Source: Helichrysum umbraculigerum | Taxonomy: Eukaryota > Streptophyta > Magnoliopsida > Asterales > Asteraceae | Reading direction: 5' to 3' | Length of the DNA stretch: 64,000 nucleotides | Assembly: GCA_949592205.1 (NCBI GenBank) | Contig: CATIUR010000001.1 | Location: 311,640,250 to 311,704,249, forward strand | Shown: positions 23,301-33,802 of the stretch, in pieces | Layout of the letters: each line of letters opens with the position of its first letter | Numbering within the stretch: position 1 is the first letter of the stretch | Position numbers and translations under genes: made by a program | Notes under the pieces: generated by a model | Seen by the model: only the letters and a program-made list of their open reading frames with translations | Database searches by the model: none | Told to the model about the DNA's origin: nothing

Positions 23301-25258
23301 GTACTTAGATTTTTTATAACTCTTTGTTATTTTTGAGATATGACGTTGTGTTGATGTTTATTGCAGAGCTTAGCTTTTTGTGGAATGGATGATCTTACAC
23401 GAGACTGGTCCTCCAATCCAGCAAATCACACGCACCATTTCTACACTAATCTGGTCTTGTCCAGTAAACAGAATGGGGAGTACTTTAAACCTCTCTCCGT
23501 TTCTGATGATTCTAAGTTTACTTAAGTTTATGTGTTATAATCTATGCCACATCCTAACTTATCACTAAGTGTGGGATTCCAGCCCAATTCAACACTTAGG
23601 AAACATTTTCTTACATGTTCAAACTCTAAGTGAGGGATTGTAGTCGTAAAATCTCAACTCAAGAGAACATTAGGGACAATGTTCCTCTAAGTGTGGGATG
23701 GTAGGTATGGAATACCTTGGATAAAAGATTTTTATGTCTGAATAGCATATCTCAGAAAATGTTCCCTAAAATTTTTCAAAATTTTTCAAAAATATTTTTC
23801 AATAAAACTAAAATATGAGCTAAATCTTGCGATTAACTCTAAATTTTTGAGTTTTGGTATGCCTGAAAGAAATCATTTTCAAAATATGAGGAAAATATTT
23901 CAAAAACTTAAGGAAATTAAGGTAGAAATTTCCTAAGCAAGAAACGACAATCTAAGAGGGGCATCGCATGACTAGGCACATACAACCCAAATTTGCAGTG
24001 AGGTTTTGAGCCTTAAAAGCATTCATTTTTAATGCTACATTGTTCATTTCTTGTGTGTGCCGATGCATGTATCTCAGAATTAGAACTTGCTCTTGACATA
24101 CTCTTCGAGACCACATTGGTGTGTACCGTACGCGGTATAGGCGCAATTAGATAACCTTGACATTCCTTAGGATTTGAACCCCTTTTTAGCCTTCTCTTTC
24201 AAGCCCAAAACCCTTCCGATACTCTTTTTAAGTATCGATGATCCGCCTAGAAAACCCTGTTGAGCCTAAACCTTTTTCATTTCTTCAAAACCCTAATCAC
24301 AAACCCACTTTCCCAAATTCCCAAAATCTTATCTTAGAATTTCTGAGGTTATGAAAAACATCTTGAAGAATATCCAACTCGATTATCCTACTCGTTCGTA
24401 TTCTCCAAAAAGAATCAAACCTCTCTAAAAGTGAGGGAAAATTAGCACGCAAGAGAGACAAGAAAACAACGGTGCGGGAAAATTAGCACCCGAAGAAAAG
24501 ATTCGAATTGATCAAGATAAAAGAAAGGATTTCTGAAGGAGAAAAAGAAAAGAAATTATCCTCGGAAGTTCTCTGACAAAGAAATTCTGAAGAAGAAAAG
24601 AAAATCAAAAGTAGAAAAAGAAAGAAAAGAAAGAAAAGAAAAAAAAAGAAAAAGAAAAGAAAATAAAGCTCAAAAGGCTTCAAAGTATCAACCATTAAAG
24701 GGAGATCCGATAGAAGACGAGTAGCTATTTCATCCGTTCTACAAATAAGTTCTTCATGATTCTTGGAAAGCCTAAGATAAGCAACACCCTTACAAACCAA
24801 AAATTCCCTTATCCATACCCTTAAACCTCACAAAACATTAAAACCCCCGAATGTCTTGAGATAATTAGCGCCGTTCTCACCTAAGTGGTGGAGATCCGAT
24901 TCTCGATCAAGCCTATGACGATGAGTATTGCATGACTGGCTTTATGAGCGATTTCGTTTGAACTAGATTGATAGGAAACCCGATACACTATTGAGTGAAT
25001 TGAGTGACCACCTTATGTGAGATCGCCTAGTAATGTATACTCCAAGATCACGAGAGTTGGAAGTATGCCTATGAGAATCGCTTCTTGTTTCCGAAAGGAT
25101 CATCTTATTTTTCCTTTGTTTTCTGAAACTATTTACTCATATGAGGGAACGGTTACCGACAGGGATGTCATAACTCTCCTACAAAACCTGTTTTAAAAAT
25201 GTTTTCAAAGGGATGTAGATGAGTGTTGCTTGAGGACAAGCAACGTCTAAGTGTGGGA
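23301..25258 (+). other. Athila 3' non-coding region with repeated polypurine-like motifs
   Basis: I see no gene here. The motif AAGTGTGGGAT or a one-base variant occurs near 23565, 23618, 23690 and 25249; the last copy abuts the 3' LTR and is the likely polypurine tract. The sequence TTGAGGACAAGCAACGTCTAAG just before it is typical of Athila/Tat elements. An AG-rich tract lies at about 24580-24668. Confidence 0.75.
24580..24668. repeat. Low-complexity AAAGA tract
   Basis: A purine-only run dominated by AAGAAAAG repeats lies inside the Athila 3' non-coding region. It gives a spurious Phe-rich frame on the minus strand. Confidence 0.85.
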
Positions 25259-25768
25259 TGATGTGACCCAAAAAGTCATGTTTTTAAGGACATATTTCCA
25301 CACTTTTGGGACTATTCTTTGGTGAAAACATTTAAAAACTATCATTATTTACCAAAAATCACCAAGGTAGTCTAAATATAGACATTGCTACAAAAATCGG
25401 TTAAAACGTCCAAATAACACGCAAACCGAGGCAAAACAATTACCTTAAAATTTCCGTTCTTAATATTCTTATAGAAATAGAACTTAATTCATATTTTATG
25501 ATTCTATAGGAAAATCAAAGACCGGAGGTGAAAGAATCAGAAGAAACAGACGAAAGACGGAGAAGATACACAGTCTAAAAGCTCGCCGATCGTCATCCGG
25601 AACACGCAAAAGTTAAACACCTCCAAATTTGGAAAACTTAGTGTCATCAGAAGCGTAACGGAAAAACGAATCCAACGGCGCAAGAATCAAGCAAAACGGA
25701 CTCCAAACGAAGAAGATACGGACGAACCTAGCAACCGAGAAATCGACGGAGGCCAAATGGAGCACCAA

Positions 25769-25852
25769 CCCCCCCCCCCCCCCACCCGGACACCTAGGTA
25801 CCGTGTACGGTACCCTAGGTGCCATATATGGCCCTTAGGGTGCCGTATACGG
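25769..25852. repeat. Poly-C run and 21-bp palindromic tandem units in Athila U3
   Basis: Fifteen C residues (25769-25783) are followed by units spaced 21 bp apart. Each has a palindromic core: CCGTGTACGG at 25801, CCATATATGG at 25822 and CCGTATACGG at 25843. A larger hairpin forms from CCTAGGTACCGT and ACGGTACCCTAGG around the first core. Confidence 0.85.
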
Positions 25853-25971
25853 GGTGTGTTGCCTTGTTGGGTGCCGTTTGCCCCCCTCCCTCTGGTCCGC
25901 TTGCCCCGTATGCTGCTTTGATGCTTGTATCTTGTGCTTCAAGACTTGTACCAAGGCTTTCACCCTTCTCC

Positions 25972-25979
25972 TATAAATA
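25972..25979 (+). promoter_or_regulatory. TATA box of the Athila LTR
   Basis: TATAAATA lies upstream of a CT-rich stretch (TCTTTCTCTCTCTAG), usual for a plant LTR promoter. The transcript start would be about 26000-26010. Confidence 0.7.
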
Positions 25980-27913
25980 CCAAGCTCCATTTCACAATTT
26001 CACACACCTCTCATACCTCATTCTCTGGTTTCTTCTTTCTCTCTCTAGAGTAATCTTTCTCTCTCTCTAGTTTATTTCTCTCTCTAGAAATAAGCTAGTA
26101 GGTTATAGTTTAGAGTAGAGGCTTTTAATAGCTTTTGTACGGAGATACTCTGAGACTTCAGATTCGTGAAGATTTGTCTGTATTACTCTCTTATTCAGGT
26201 TTAATACAATCTCTCGTATTTATTCTTATAATCATGTTATCTTATTATGCATGCTTAGGAATGAATGCTAGAATTATGCTAGGCTAGACAAATCAATGTT
26301 TGTTGTGATGTATGCAATGTTAGGATAGTTATGATATAATATACAATTGGGATGACACCATTATGAAACAACGGAGGTAACGTTATACGGTTTTCATTTG
26401 TATAGCGCCGGAAACATCACTAATGTGTGGAGTATGGAACGTGGAAGCTATGAAAGTCGTGGGCACAATCCGCTGTAGAAATAATGATCCCAATTGTAAC
26501 ATGCCGTTACTCTATCTGTATGAGTTTAAACTGTTTGCGAACTTATAAGCTGAAGCTCTGCCCGTTTATCTATCCAACTTATGATGTGGTTTGTATCCTC
26601 CTCCCTAGAACCTGTCCAATTGCTAGAAGTAGGATTGCCAACTATTCTGTGTATGATGATCAATGAACTCAACATGGTCATTGTTCCCTTGATGGAAACA
26701 CATCCGAGGGACACAAAGCATAGGATTAGAGATAGATTAGGTTCATGCTTGTTTGTTGTGTATCTTTGGGACAACTTCCGGGATACCCATGATTTAATTA
26801 TTAGGTCAGTTAATGTGATGCTAGTGTTCCGTCCTACTGCATGTCTTTGTTTGATTGTTGCTTAGGTACTGCATGCTAGACATACATAAACACTATCACT
26901 GCCCTGCTAATTAGATTTTCATAAACATAATACAGATACAGATGCATGTAATACAGATACATACATAATACAGATAGGTTAACATGCATGTAATAGTTGT
27001 GATGATTGTATGATTAATGATGAACAATTCAATTGACCGCTAGATAGATTATCCCAACCGGTTCCGCGGGTTAAACCCTGTTCATGTTATTGTTCAATGA
27101 ACAATTCATGCCACGATACGGACGTCCTCCGAATGTCTGAGACTGGGGACCTGGATTAGAGGATAGTTGTCAGTTGAATTGGTCTGTGCATTTGGGAGAA
27201 CTTCCGGTGTACTGGACATTCTATAGCTGCTATCCCTGTGACATATTATATATCTAATTGCGGACAACTCTACGTTAGGTACATAATAGGATCGTAACTA
27301 TAGCCCATTAAGAAATATAGGAATATCTAGTGAGTAATCTGGAACCCTAATTGGTATAACGGAAAAGCTGTAAAACACCCAAGTATCCGGTATAGCGTTG
27401 CAACCACCACTGGTGTAATTCAAATACGTGGAAGCCGAGTAAAGGTCGTAGGCATAATACTTTATTACCAATTAAGCTTCTATGACCTCACCGGATTAAT
27501 CATCACACCTAGTAGCCTTATCCCTCATAACTGTCCATCCAAATAACATTGCCGAAATCACAGCAAACATATTCCTTATCTTGATTTCTCTGCGTTCTCC
27601 GTACAAACCCCTGTCTTTAATTTAGTTTTTAATTTTAGTAATTAGATTAGAAAACCAACCAACCTATCAAAAGTTTTAAAAATCCCAGCTAAATTACAAA
27701 AGATAATTAATCCTCCTAGATTCCCATGCCCGTTGTAGTTTGAAGAACGACACCTGAGTCATACATACCGCTTACTGCCCTTTAGGTCTTTAGGTTGTAT
27801 TAAAACTTAGGATACCCTGCATTATAAATATAAAACACACTATCCGCGCGTCCTGGTTGGAGGGTTCAACGACCGGAGTAAAACCCGACCGACTGCTGGG
27901 ACCGCGACAAGCA

Positions 27914-29323
27914 CTTAAACCTGAGAACATCAAAAACGAGTCCTTGCGTGGCATGGACCAACAATTTGAAACCAAACCTAATGGGGCCAAATACTTCTCT
28001 AACCGAATATGGTTGCCTAGTTTTGGGAACCTAGTGATGGATGAAGCTCACAAGTCCAAATACTCTATACATCCTGGATCTGACAAGATGTATCATGGAA
28101 TCAAGGAGTTGTATTGGTGGCCCAACATGAAAGCTGAAATTGCCACATATGTCAGCAAGTGCCTCACTTGCTCTAAAGTCAAAGCCGAATATCATAAACC
28201 TTCCGGCTTACTACAACAACCGGAAATCCCTAAGTGGAAATGGGAGCAGATCTCCATGGATTTCATTACCAAACTTCCATAGACATCAAGCGGTTGGGAT
28301 ACCATTTGGGTGATCGTCGATCGTCTCACCAAATCTGCTCATTTCCTTCCATCAAAGAAACCGACAAGATGGAACGCCTCACTCGCATCTACCATGAAAG
28401 AAATTGTATCCCGACACGGCGTTCCTATCTCGATTATCTCAGACAGGGATAGTCGTTTCACATCTCACTTTTGGCAATCACTCAGCAAATCATTGGGTAC
28501 TCGCCTGGATATGAGTACCGCATATCATCCGCAAACCGACGGCCAAAGTGAACGAACCATTCAAACACTAGAAGACATGCTACGAGCTTACGTAGTTGAT
28601 TTCGATGCAAACTGGGAACATCACCTACCATTGAGCAAGCTTTCGTACAACAACAACTACCATACCAGTATTGGGGTTGTACCTTTCGAGGCATTGTACG
28701 GTCGTAAGTGCCGATCACCTGTCTGTTGGACCGAAGTGGGAGACAGCCAACTCACTGGTCCTGAGATCATTCACGAAACAACAGAGAAAATCATTGGAAT
28801 CCAAAACAGACTCAAAGCTGCGCGTGACCGTCAGAAAAGTTATGCTGACGTGAGACGCAAACATCTCGAGTTCCAGGTTGGGGATCGAGTACTCTTGAAA
28901 GTCTGGCCTTGGAAAGGCGTCATCCGTTTTGGTAAACGCGGGAAATTGAATCCTAGGTACATTGGACCTTTTGAAATCCTTGAAAGGATTGGTCCTGTAG
29001 CATATCGATTGCAGCTGCCACCCGAGTTCAGCAGCGTGCATCCCATATTTCACAATTCTAACCTGAAGAAATATCTGTCTGATGAGACACTTATCATTCC
29101 TCTCGACGAAATACATATCGATGATAAACTTCATTTTGTCGAGACACCAGTGGAGATCATGGACCGCGAGGTCAAACAATTGAAACAAAGTTGTATTCCC
29201 ATCGTCAAGGTCCACTGGAATTCGCGGCGTGGTCCGGAATTCACTTGGGAACGGGAAGACCAAATGCGACTCAAGTACCCACAGCTATTCACAGACTCCA
29301 CTCCACACCCGACTCAGAGCTAA
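27914..29323 (+). pseudogene. Tekay A pol remnant: RNase H/integrase linker to chromodomain
   Basis: Homologous to about the last 470 residues of copy D Gag-Pol. The integrase zinc region keeps HHCC (SIHPGS present) but has lost three codons just before it. A TAG stands at 28280-28282 at the edge of the catalytic core. A single-base loss near 28350 and a compensating single-base gain near 28391 put about 14 codons out of frame and then restore it. The core motifs ISDRDSRF and TDGQSERT and the C-terminal chromodomain-like region (ending FTWEREDQMRLKYP) follow. The stop is at 29321-29323. Confidence 0.93.
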
Positions 29324-29357
29324 ATTTCGGGATGAAATTTTCTTGACAAGGGGAGAC

Positions 29358-32300
29358 TGTGACACCCGACAAATTAGGACTAGTTATTAGTTCCTAATCA
29401 TCTGTTAATACGTGTAATTAGTTCTGAATTAGGCTAATTGTATGTATCATTATGTATATTGGAATATATATATACACGTACGAGATCAAATTTAATCGTG
29501 CAATTATTTCATCGGATGGATTCCGACTCATTAATACGGATGTTGGTGAACACGAATTATTAAATAATAGGAAATTATTTAATAAACATATTTCTTTCTA
29601 AATATTATTTCGATAATATCACGTAAGTATTTCGTATCGTATAAAATGCTCAAACGCGACCAAAAAAGCGCGAAACGCGCCCGACAATCGAATAATAGTC
29701 AAAATATATTTTATAAACTAAAATATATTATTTTGGATAGTAAGTATTTATTTGAAATATCGTATTTCAAACCGACGACAAAAACGTTTAATTTAAACGT
29801 TACACGATTGAACAATCGAAACACGAAACCGCAAACCAATACCGACACCATAACCAAACATTTTTATAAATGTTACCAAGTAATATTGAGTATTATTTCA
29901 TTCTAAAACATCAGGAATCAATTGCTATTTATAAATCGTACGTATTACGTTTAAAATATAATCGAACGTTTAAACAACCGGGGAAACGAACACCGCACGG
30001 AGCGCGAATACAGGGAACGAAATGGGGTAAGGCCACACCTTAGTGGGGCTCACCCCAACCGGCCAAACATGGAGGGAGGCTCCATGTTTGGTGGATCTTG
30101 TCTTTGACCACTTAAACCACCACCATCTCCCCATTTCCCTCATTCTTGCACCCCCTCACTCTCACTCTAACATCTCACTAAAACACACACATCTTTCTCC
30201 TCTCTTCCTTTACCCCACGGCTCCATCACCACCACCATTATCCACCATCATCGACCATCATTTACTTGAAGAAAACAAAGGAAAAGGAGCTAGGAAACAA
30301 GTTTGAAGCATCATCACCTCATCCCTCTCTAGATCATCTTCTTTCCTTGTAAGGAATTACTTTCTCTCACTAGATGTTCATGCTTTATGTTTATTATCAT
30401 GTTAGTGAGTTCATTTGACAAGAAAATGTCCAAGAAAAGCTTCCAAAAACGTTTTTATAAACATAAACATCACATACATAAATCTGTCCAGAAATTTCGT
30501 CTCACGAAAACGGCCATAACTTGAGTTCTAGGATGAATCAACACATGAACCATATACCAAAATCTCCGTATGAATGTCTTCTACAAAAAGTTCTTCTTTG
30601 ATCATTTCTATAAATGCACGGATTTTAGTGTAGAAACCGATTTATTGACTGAGGTCGTTTATCGACCAAATCTAACCACTTTCCATTTCCATTTTTGTTT
30701 AAAATAGTAAAGGACCTTCTAAAATCGCCATAAAATGCAGATTTACACTAGACACCTAGGAGAACATGTATGATTTTTGGTTAGGCTTGGTTCGAAATAA
30801 AAGTTAGAGAAAACGAGAGATTTGTCGGGACAAAATCTGGAGAATATAAACATAAGGGCTGTTTGGTAAATTTATAAAACCGACACTTCGGGTTAACCCC
30901 GACACGAACCAATAATTTTGTTGAACTCTTGGAACCATTTTAAGACTTGGGTAAAAGTTTCGGGTCAAACCGAGGCCATTGACCACGTTTTCGAGATAGA
31001 ATAAAACACATCAGACCTCAGTGTCGCATGGACCAAACCAATCATGCGACACTCCCCTAAGTGACGCCTATCATGGACTGACGCATACTAGCGTCACTTC
31101 ACCGAAGTGACGCCTATTTTCAGAACAGTACCCATCCGACACTACCCTTAGTGACGCCTAAATCCGGTTAATACATTTAACCGACACTTAACCTTAGTGA
31201 CGCAACTTAGTGACGCCACTATATGCGACACTTCACTCAGTGACGAAAACAATACTGAACTTCATTATATATGCGACACTCCCCTAGTGTCGCCAAAAAC
31301 TAGTAAGTGACGCTCTAAGTGTCGCCCAAAAACAGAAAACTTAAAACTCTTTTCACACTAAGTGTCGAACTCACGCAACCTCAAATACTTATACAATACG
31401 ATTTCTCACCACATGAAATATACTTTATCAGTATACGATACAACATATAATAATAATAATTCTTAAACATTATTATTACAAACCGTCACCAACGGGCCGT
31501 ACACGTTTTCATAACCCAAACTAATCAATCAAAACCAAATCATTTGGACATTACTAGTTGGATGAACAACTAGCATGGACAGTCTCTTGAGACGTCTACA
31601 TATACTAATAACCTTGCGCGTGTTGAACGCCCGGCAGGTTACAGTCTTCGGACACCTCATTGTACTGCATCACATTTGCTTCACTGCAAATCACCAGACT
31701 CATGTGAGTCTCATAGCCCCTCATTTTACAGTTTTCAACCCAGGGGTGGGAATACATGCTCTACTTTGTTTTACATGTGAACACGAGTACTAAAACTCGC
31801 TATATTCTGCATGAGCTGTTTTCTAATCACTTTTAAGTCCTCTACGATCATAGTTCTGGTAATACTTTATGTAGCGTGAATGTTAATGTATGGTACCATA
31901 TGGGATTGACAATCCCCATCCGGGTTAGCAAGCACTAACGTGTCAAACGGACACATTATCATTTGTTCATACGAGTGTAGATTAGGCACTCAAAGGGAGG
32001 CACCCTCGATCAGGCACTTGATTGTGATCCTGACACCTCAGTTTAGCTCAGACTATGACCTCATGGCAAACATATACATTATTTGATTTATTTCAAACAC
32101 TTATTAAATCTTGTGGTTCACACTTTATCTTATTATTATATAAACCTGTGAGCTCACCAGCGTTAGCTGACCTTTTAGCATGTGTTCTCAGGTACCCAAC
32201 AGCAGTAGGCCTGTTGAGTCAGGATGCCCATAGCTCGAGTTAGCATGCACATCAGGAGATTACCTAGCATTACTATATTTTGTAACATAGTTATGCCACT

Positions 32301-32486
32301 TAATCTCTAAACATTTGTAACTATTGGGCTTTTGTAAACATTATACATTGTAAAACTTATTATTATCAATGTATTAGTAAAACGACGCATGTAGAGTCGT
32401 TCATTATATACCTTGTGTGTTTTGATTATTGATTAGTCGCGTCCCGACCCGATTCTCTTCCGCAACCCGAATTTGGGGGTGCGACA
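29358..32486 (+). repeat. Tekay A 3' LTR
   Basis: A 3129-bp LTR from TGTGACACCC to GGGGGTGCGACA, preceded by the tract AAGGGGAGAC. Its ends match copy C. The 3' terminus can fold with arms GTCGCGTCCC (32436-32445) and GGGGTGCGAC (32476-32485). It holds a conserved TTGGGTAAAAG block near 30945 and, downstream of it, a GCGACACT/AGTGACGC array. Confidence 0.93.
31020..31326. repeat. GCGACACT / AGTGTCGC / AGTGACGCC array in LTR A
   Basis: About twenty short motifs in both orientations occur, some paired into hairpin-like units (TGCGACACTCCCCTAGTGTCGC). The same 8-mer is used in the SIRE LTR at 53548-53673. Confidence 0.85.
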
Positions 32487-33799
32487 AAAAAAGTTGAAAA
32501 ACTTTTGGAGTCAAACAAGTTTTTGAAAAGTAATGAAAAACTCTATGAGCAAAAAATAGAGGCGTATAAACTTGATACTCAGACCTATAAATCAAAAGTT
32601 TTTAGTCAGCAAGATGCTATAAATAGCTATCTTAAAGAAGTTTTTTTATAAAATAAAGAACTTGCTAAATCACAGGCTGAGGTTGTAGATCTGAATCGAA
32701 AATTCTCAAATTTTTCAACGTCTTCTGTTGTCTTTGATGAAATCATTAACAAGCAACGGACGGATATAAAAAGTAAAGCTGGACTAGGTTATCACATAGT
32801 TCCACCTCCTACTAATTACTGTCCTACGCCTGTTAAGGAAGGCACCAAAGACTTTGTACCTACCTATGCATCAAAGGTAGATACAAAAATTGATAAAGAA
32901 GCAAAGACTAGTACTAACAATGATGCTTCAGTTAGTACCAAGAGCCAAGGAAAGGAGAAAGCCAAAAAGGCAGAATACCATTTGCCTACTTTTGTTAAGC
33001 TTACTAATTCACCTCCAGCTAGTGTTAAGGAGGAAGTTGAGATTGAGGACATTACTGATCAAGAGTATGGAAAAGTTGAGAAAGTTGAGATTAACCCTGA
33101 TAATGTTATTTTAACAAATGAACCGGTCATTAATGTTCAAACTAAAAAGGGTAAAGAAAAGGTTTTTAATGAGTCTTCTTAAAAAACTTCACAGAAACCT
33201 GTGAAAATTTTGAAAAGAAGTACAGATGTTAATAATTCTTTTACTGAAAAACCTTCATCTTCAACTTCTCAACTTGTGAAAGCATCTACTAAAGCTTGTA
33301 CACACAAATATGCATGTTTTGGAGATGTTTTCCCATCTCGACCTTTTTCAAATAATCCTCAGCCTCAACCTTTTATTGAGAAGCGTTTCTGTTTCTACTA
33401 CAAGAAACAGGGACACTTGATTCGTGAATGTCCAATGCTCTCTAATCAGCGTCTAATCAGCGTTTTGGGAGAGCTATGCCTAGGAACATTGTTTATAGAA
33501 ACTCCTTTTCACATTCTCCTCCTAGGCGATTCTCAAACTCTCCCAAACCGGTTGAGAAGCATAGTAAGGTTGAGCAAAAACCTTTGTCAATCCCAAAGCT
33601 CAACTTTACTAAGAAACAAATTTCCGAGCCAGTATAAGTTTGGAAAAGAAAAGAGTCCATTGTTGACTCTTCAGTCGTCAACAATAACACATCAGGTGAA
33701 AATCCTGATTTGTTTAAAAATAAAATTCTATCTGATGTGATTATTGTTGATGACTCCGGAAGACCTAAGACTGTAAAGGCTTGGGTCTCCGTTTCTCAC
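32487..33799 (+). pseudogene. SIRE gag, C-terminal part
   Basis: A lysine-rich, coiled-coil-like region (KLLESNKFLKSNEKLYEQ) is followed by a hinge and one zinc knuckle, CFYYKKQGHLIRECP, in which the second Cys is Tyr. In-frame stops lie at about 32648 and at 33180. Just after the knuckle an 11-bp tandem duplication (TAATCAGCGTC then TAATCAGCGTT, about 33444-33467) shifts the frame. The later gag codons, ending AWVSVSH, are read in exactly the frame predicted by +11. A TAA at 33800-33802 closes gag. Confidence 0.85.
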
Positions 33800-33802
33800 T
33801 AA

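Larger units (their letters stand above)
1..27909 (+). mobile_element. Athila-type Ty3/gypsy retrotransposon, decayed, with two nested insertions
   Basis: The internal region is bounded by two copies of one LTR (1-1764, cut by the window edge, and about 25262-27909). It runs PBS, gag, protease, RT, RNase H, integrase and a 3' ORF. Lineage is judged from the tRNA-Asp-type primer site, the Pol sequence style (GWRVCIDYRKLN, VFMDDFSVFG), the long 3' non-coding tract and the extra ORF after integrase. It is interrupted by a solo Tekay LTR (2315-4815) and a whole Tekay element (11057-23295). Stop codons and frameshifts are scattered through gag-pol, so this copy is dead. The 3' LTR joins directly to Tekay pol sequence at 27910, so Athila inserted into that element. 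Confidence 0.9.
25262..27909 (+). repeat. Athila 3' LTR, complete
   Basis: It begins at TGTGACCC (25262; a start at 25259 is possible) and ends GCGACA at 27909. It has a U3 with a poly-C run and palindromic units (25769-25852), TATAAATA at 25972-25979 and a CT-rich leader. The following bases AGCAC (27910-27914) belong to Tekay A pol and are the likely right TSD; the left TSD is outside the window. Confidence 0.9.
27910..32486 (+). mobile_element. 3' part of Tekay-type element A (host of the Athila insertion)
   Basis: The end of pol (27914-29323), a polypurine tract (about 29345-29357) and one whole LTR (29358-32486) are present. The 5' part lies left of the window beyond Athila. To its right, the sequence continues as the gag of a SIRE-type copia element, so A sits in that gag. 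Confidence 0.92.

Noticed and set aside
28715..29263. 182-codon minus-strand frame opposite Tekay A pol
   Set aside because: Shadow of the integrase reading on the other strand; composition follows the sense codons.
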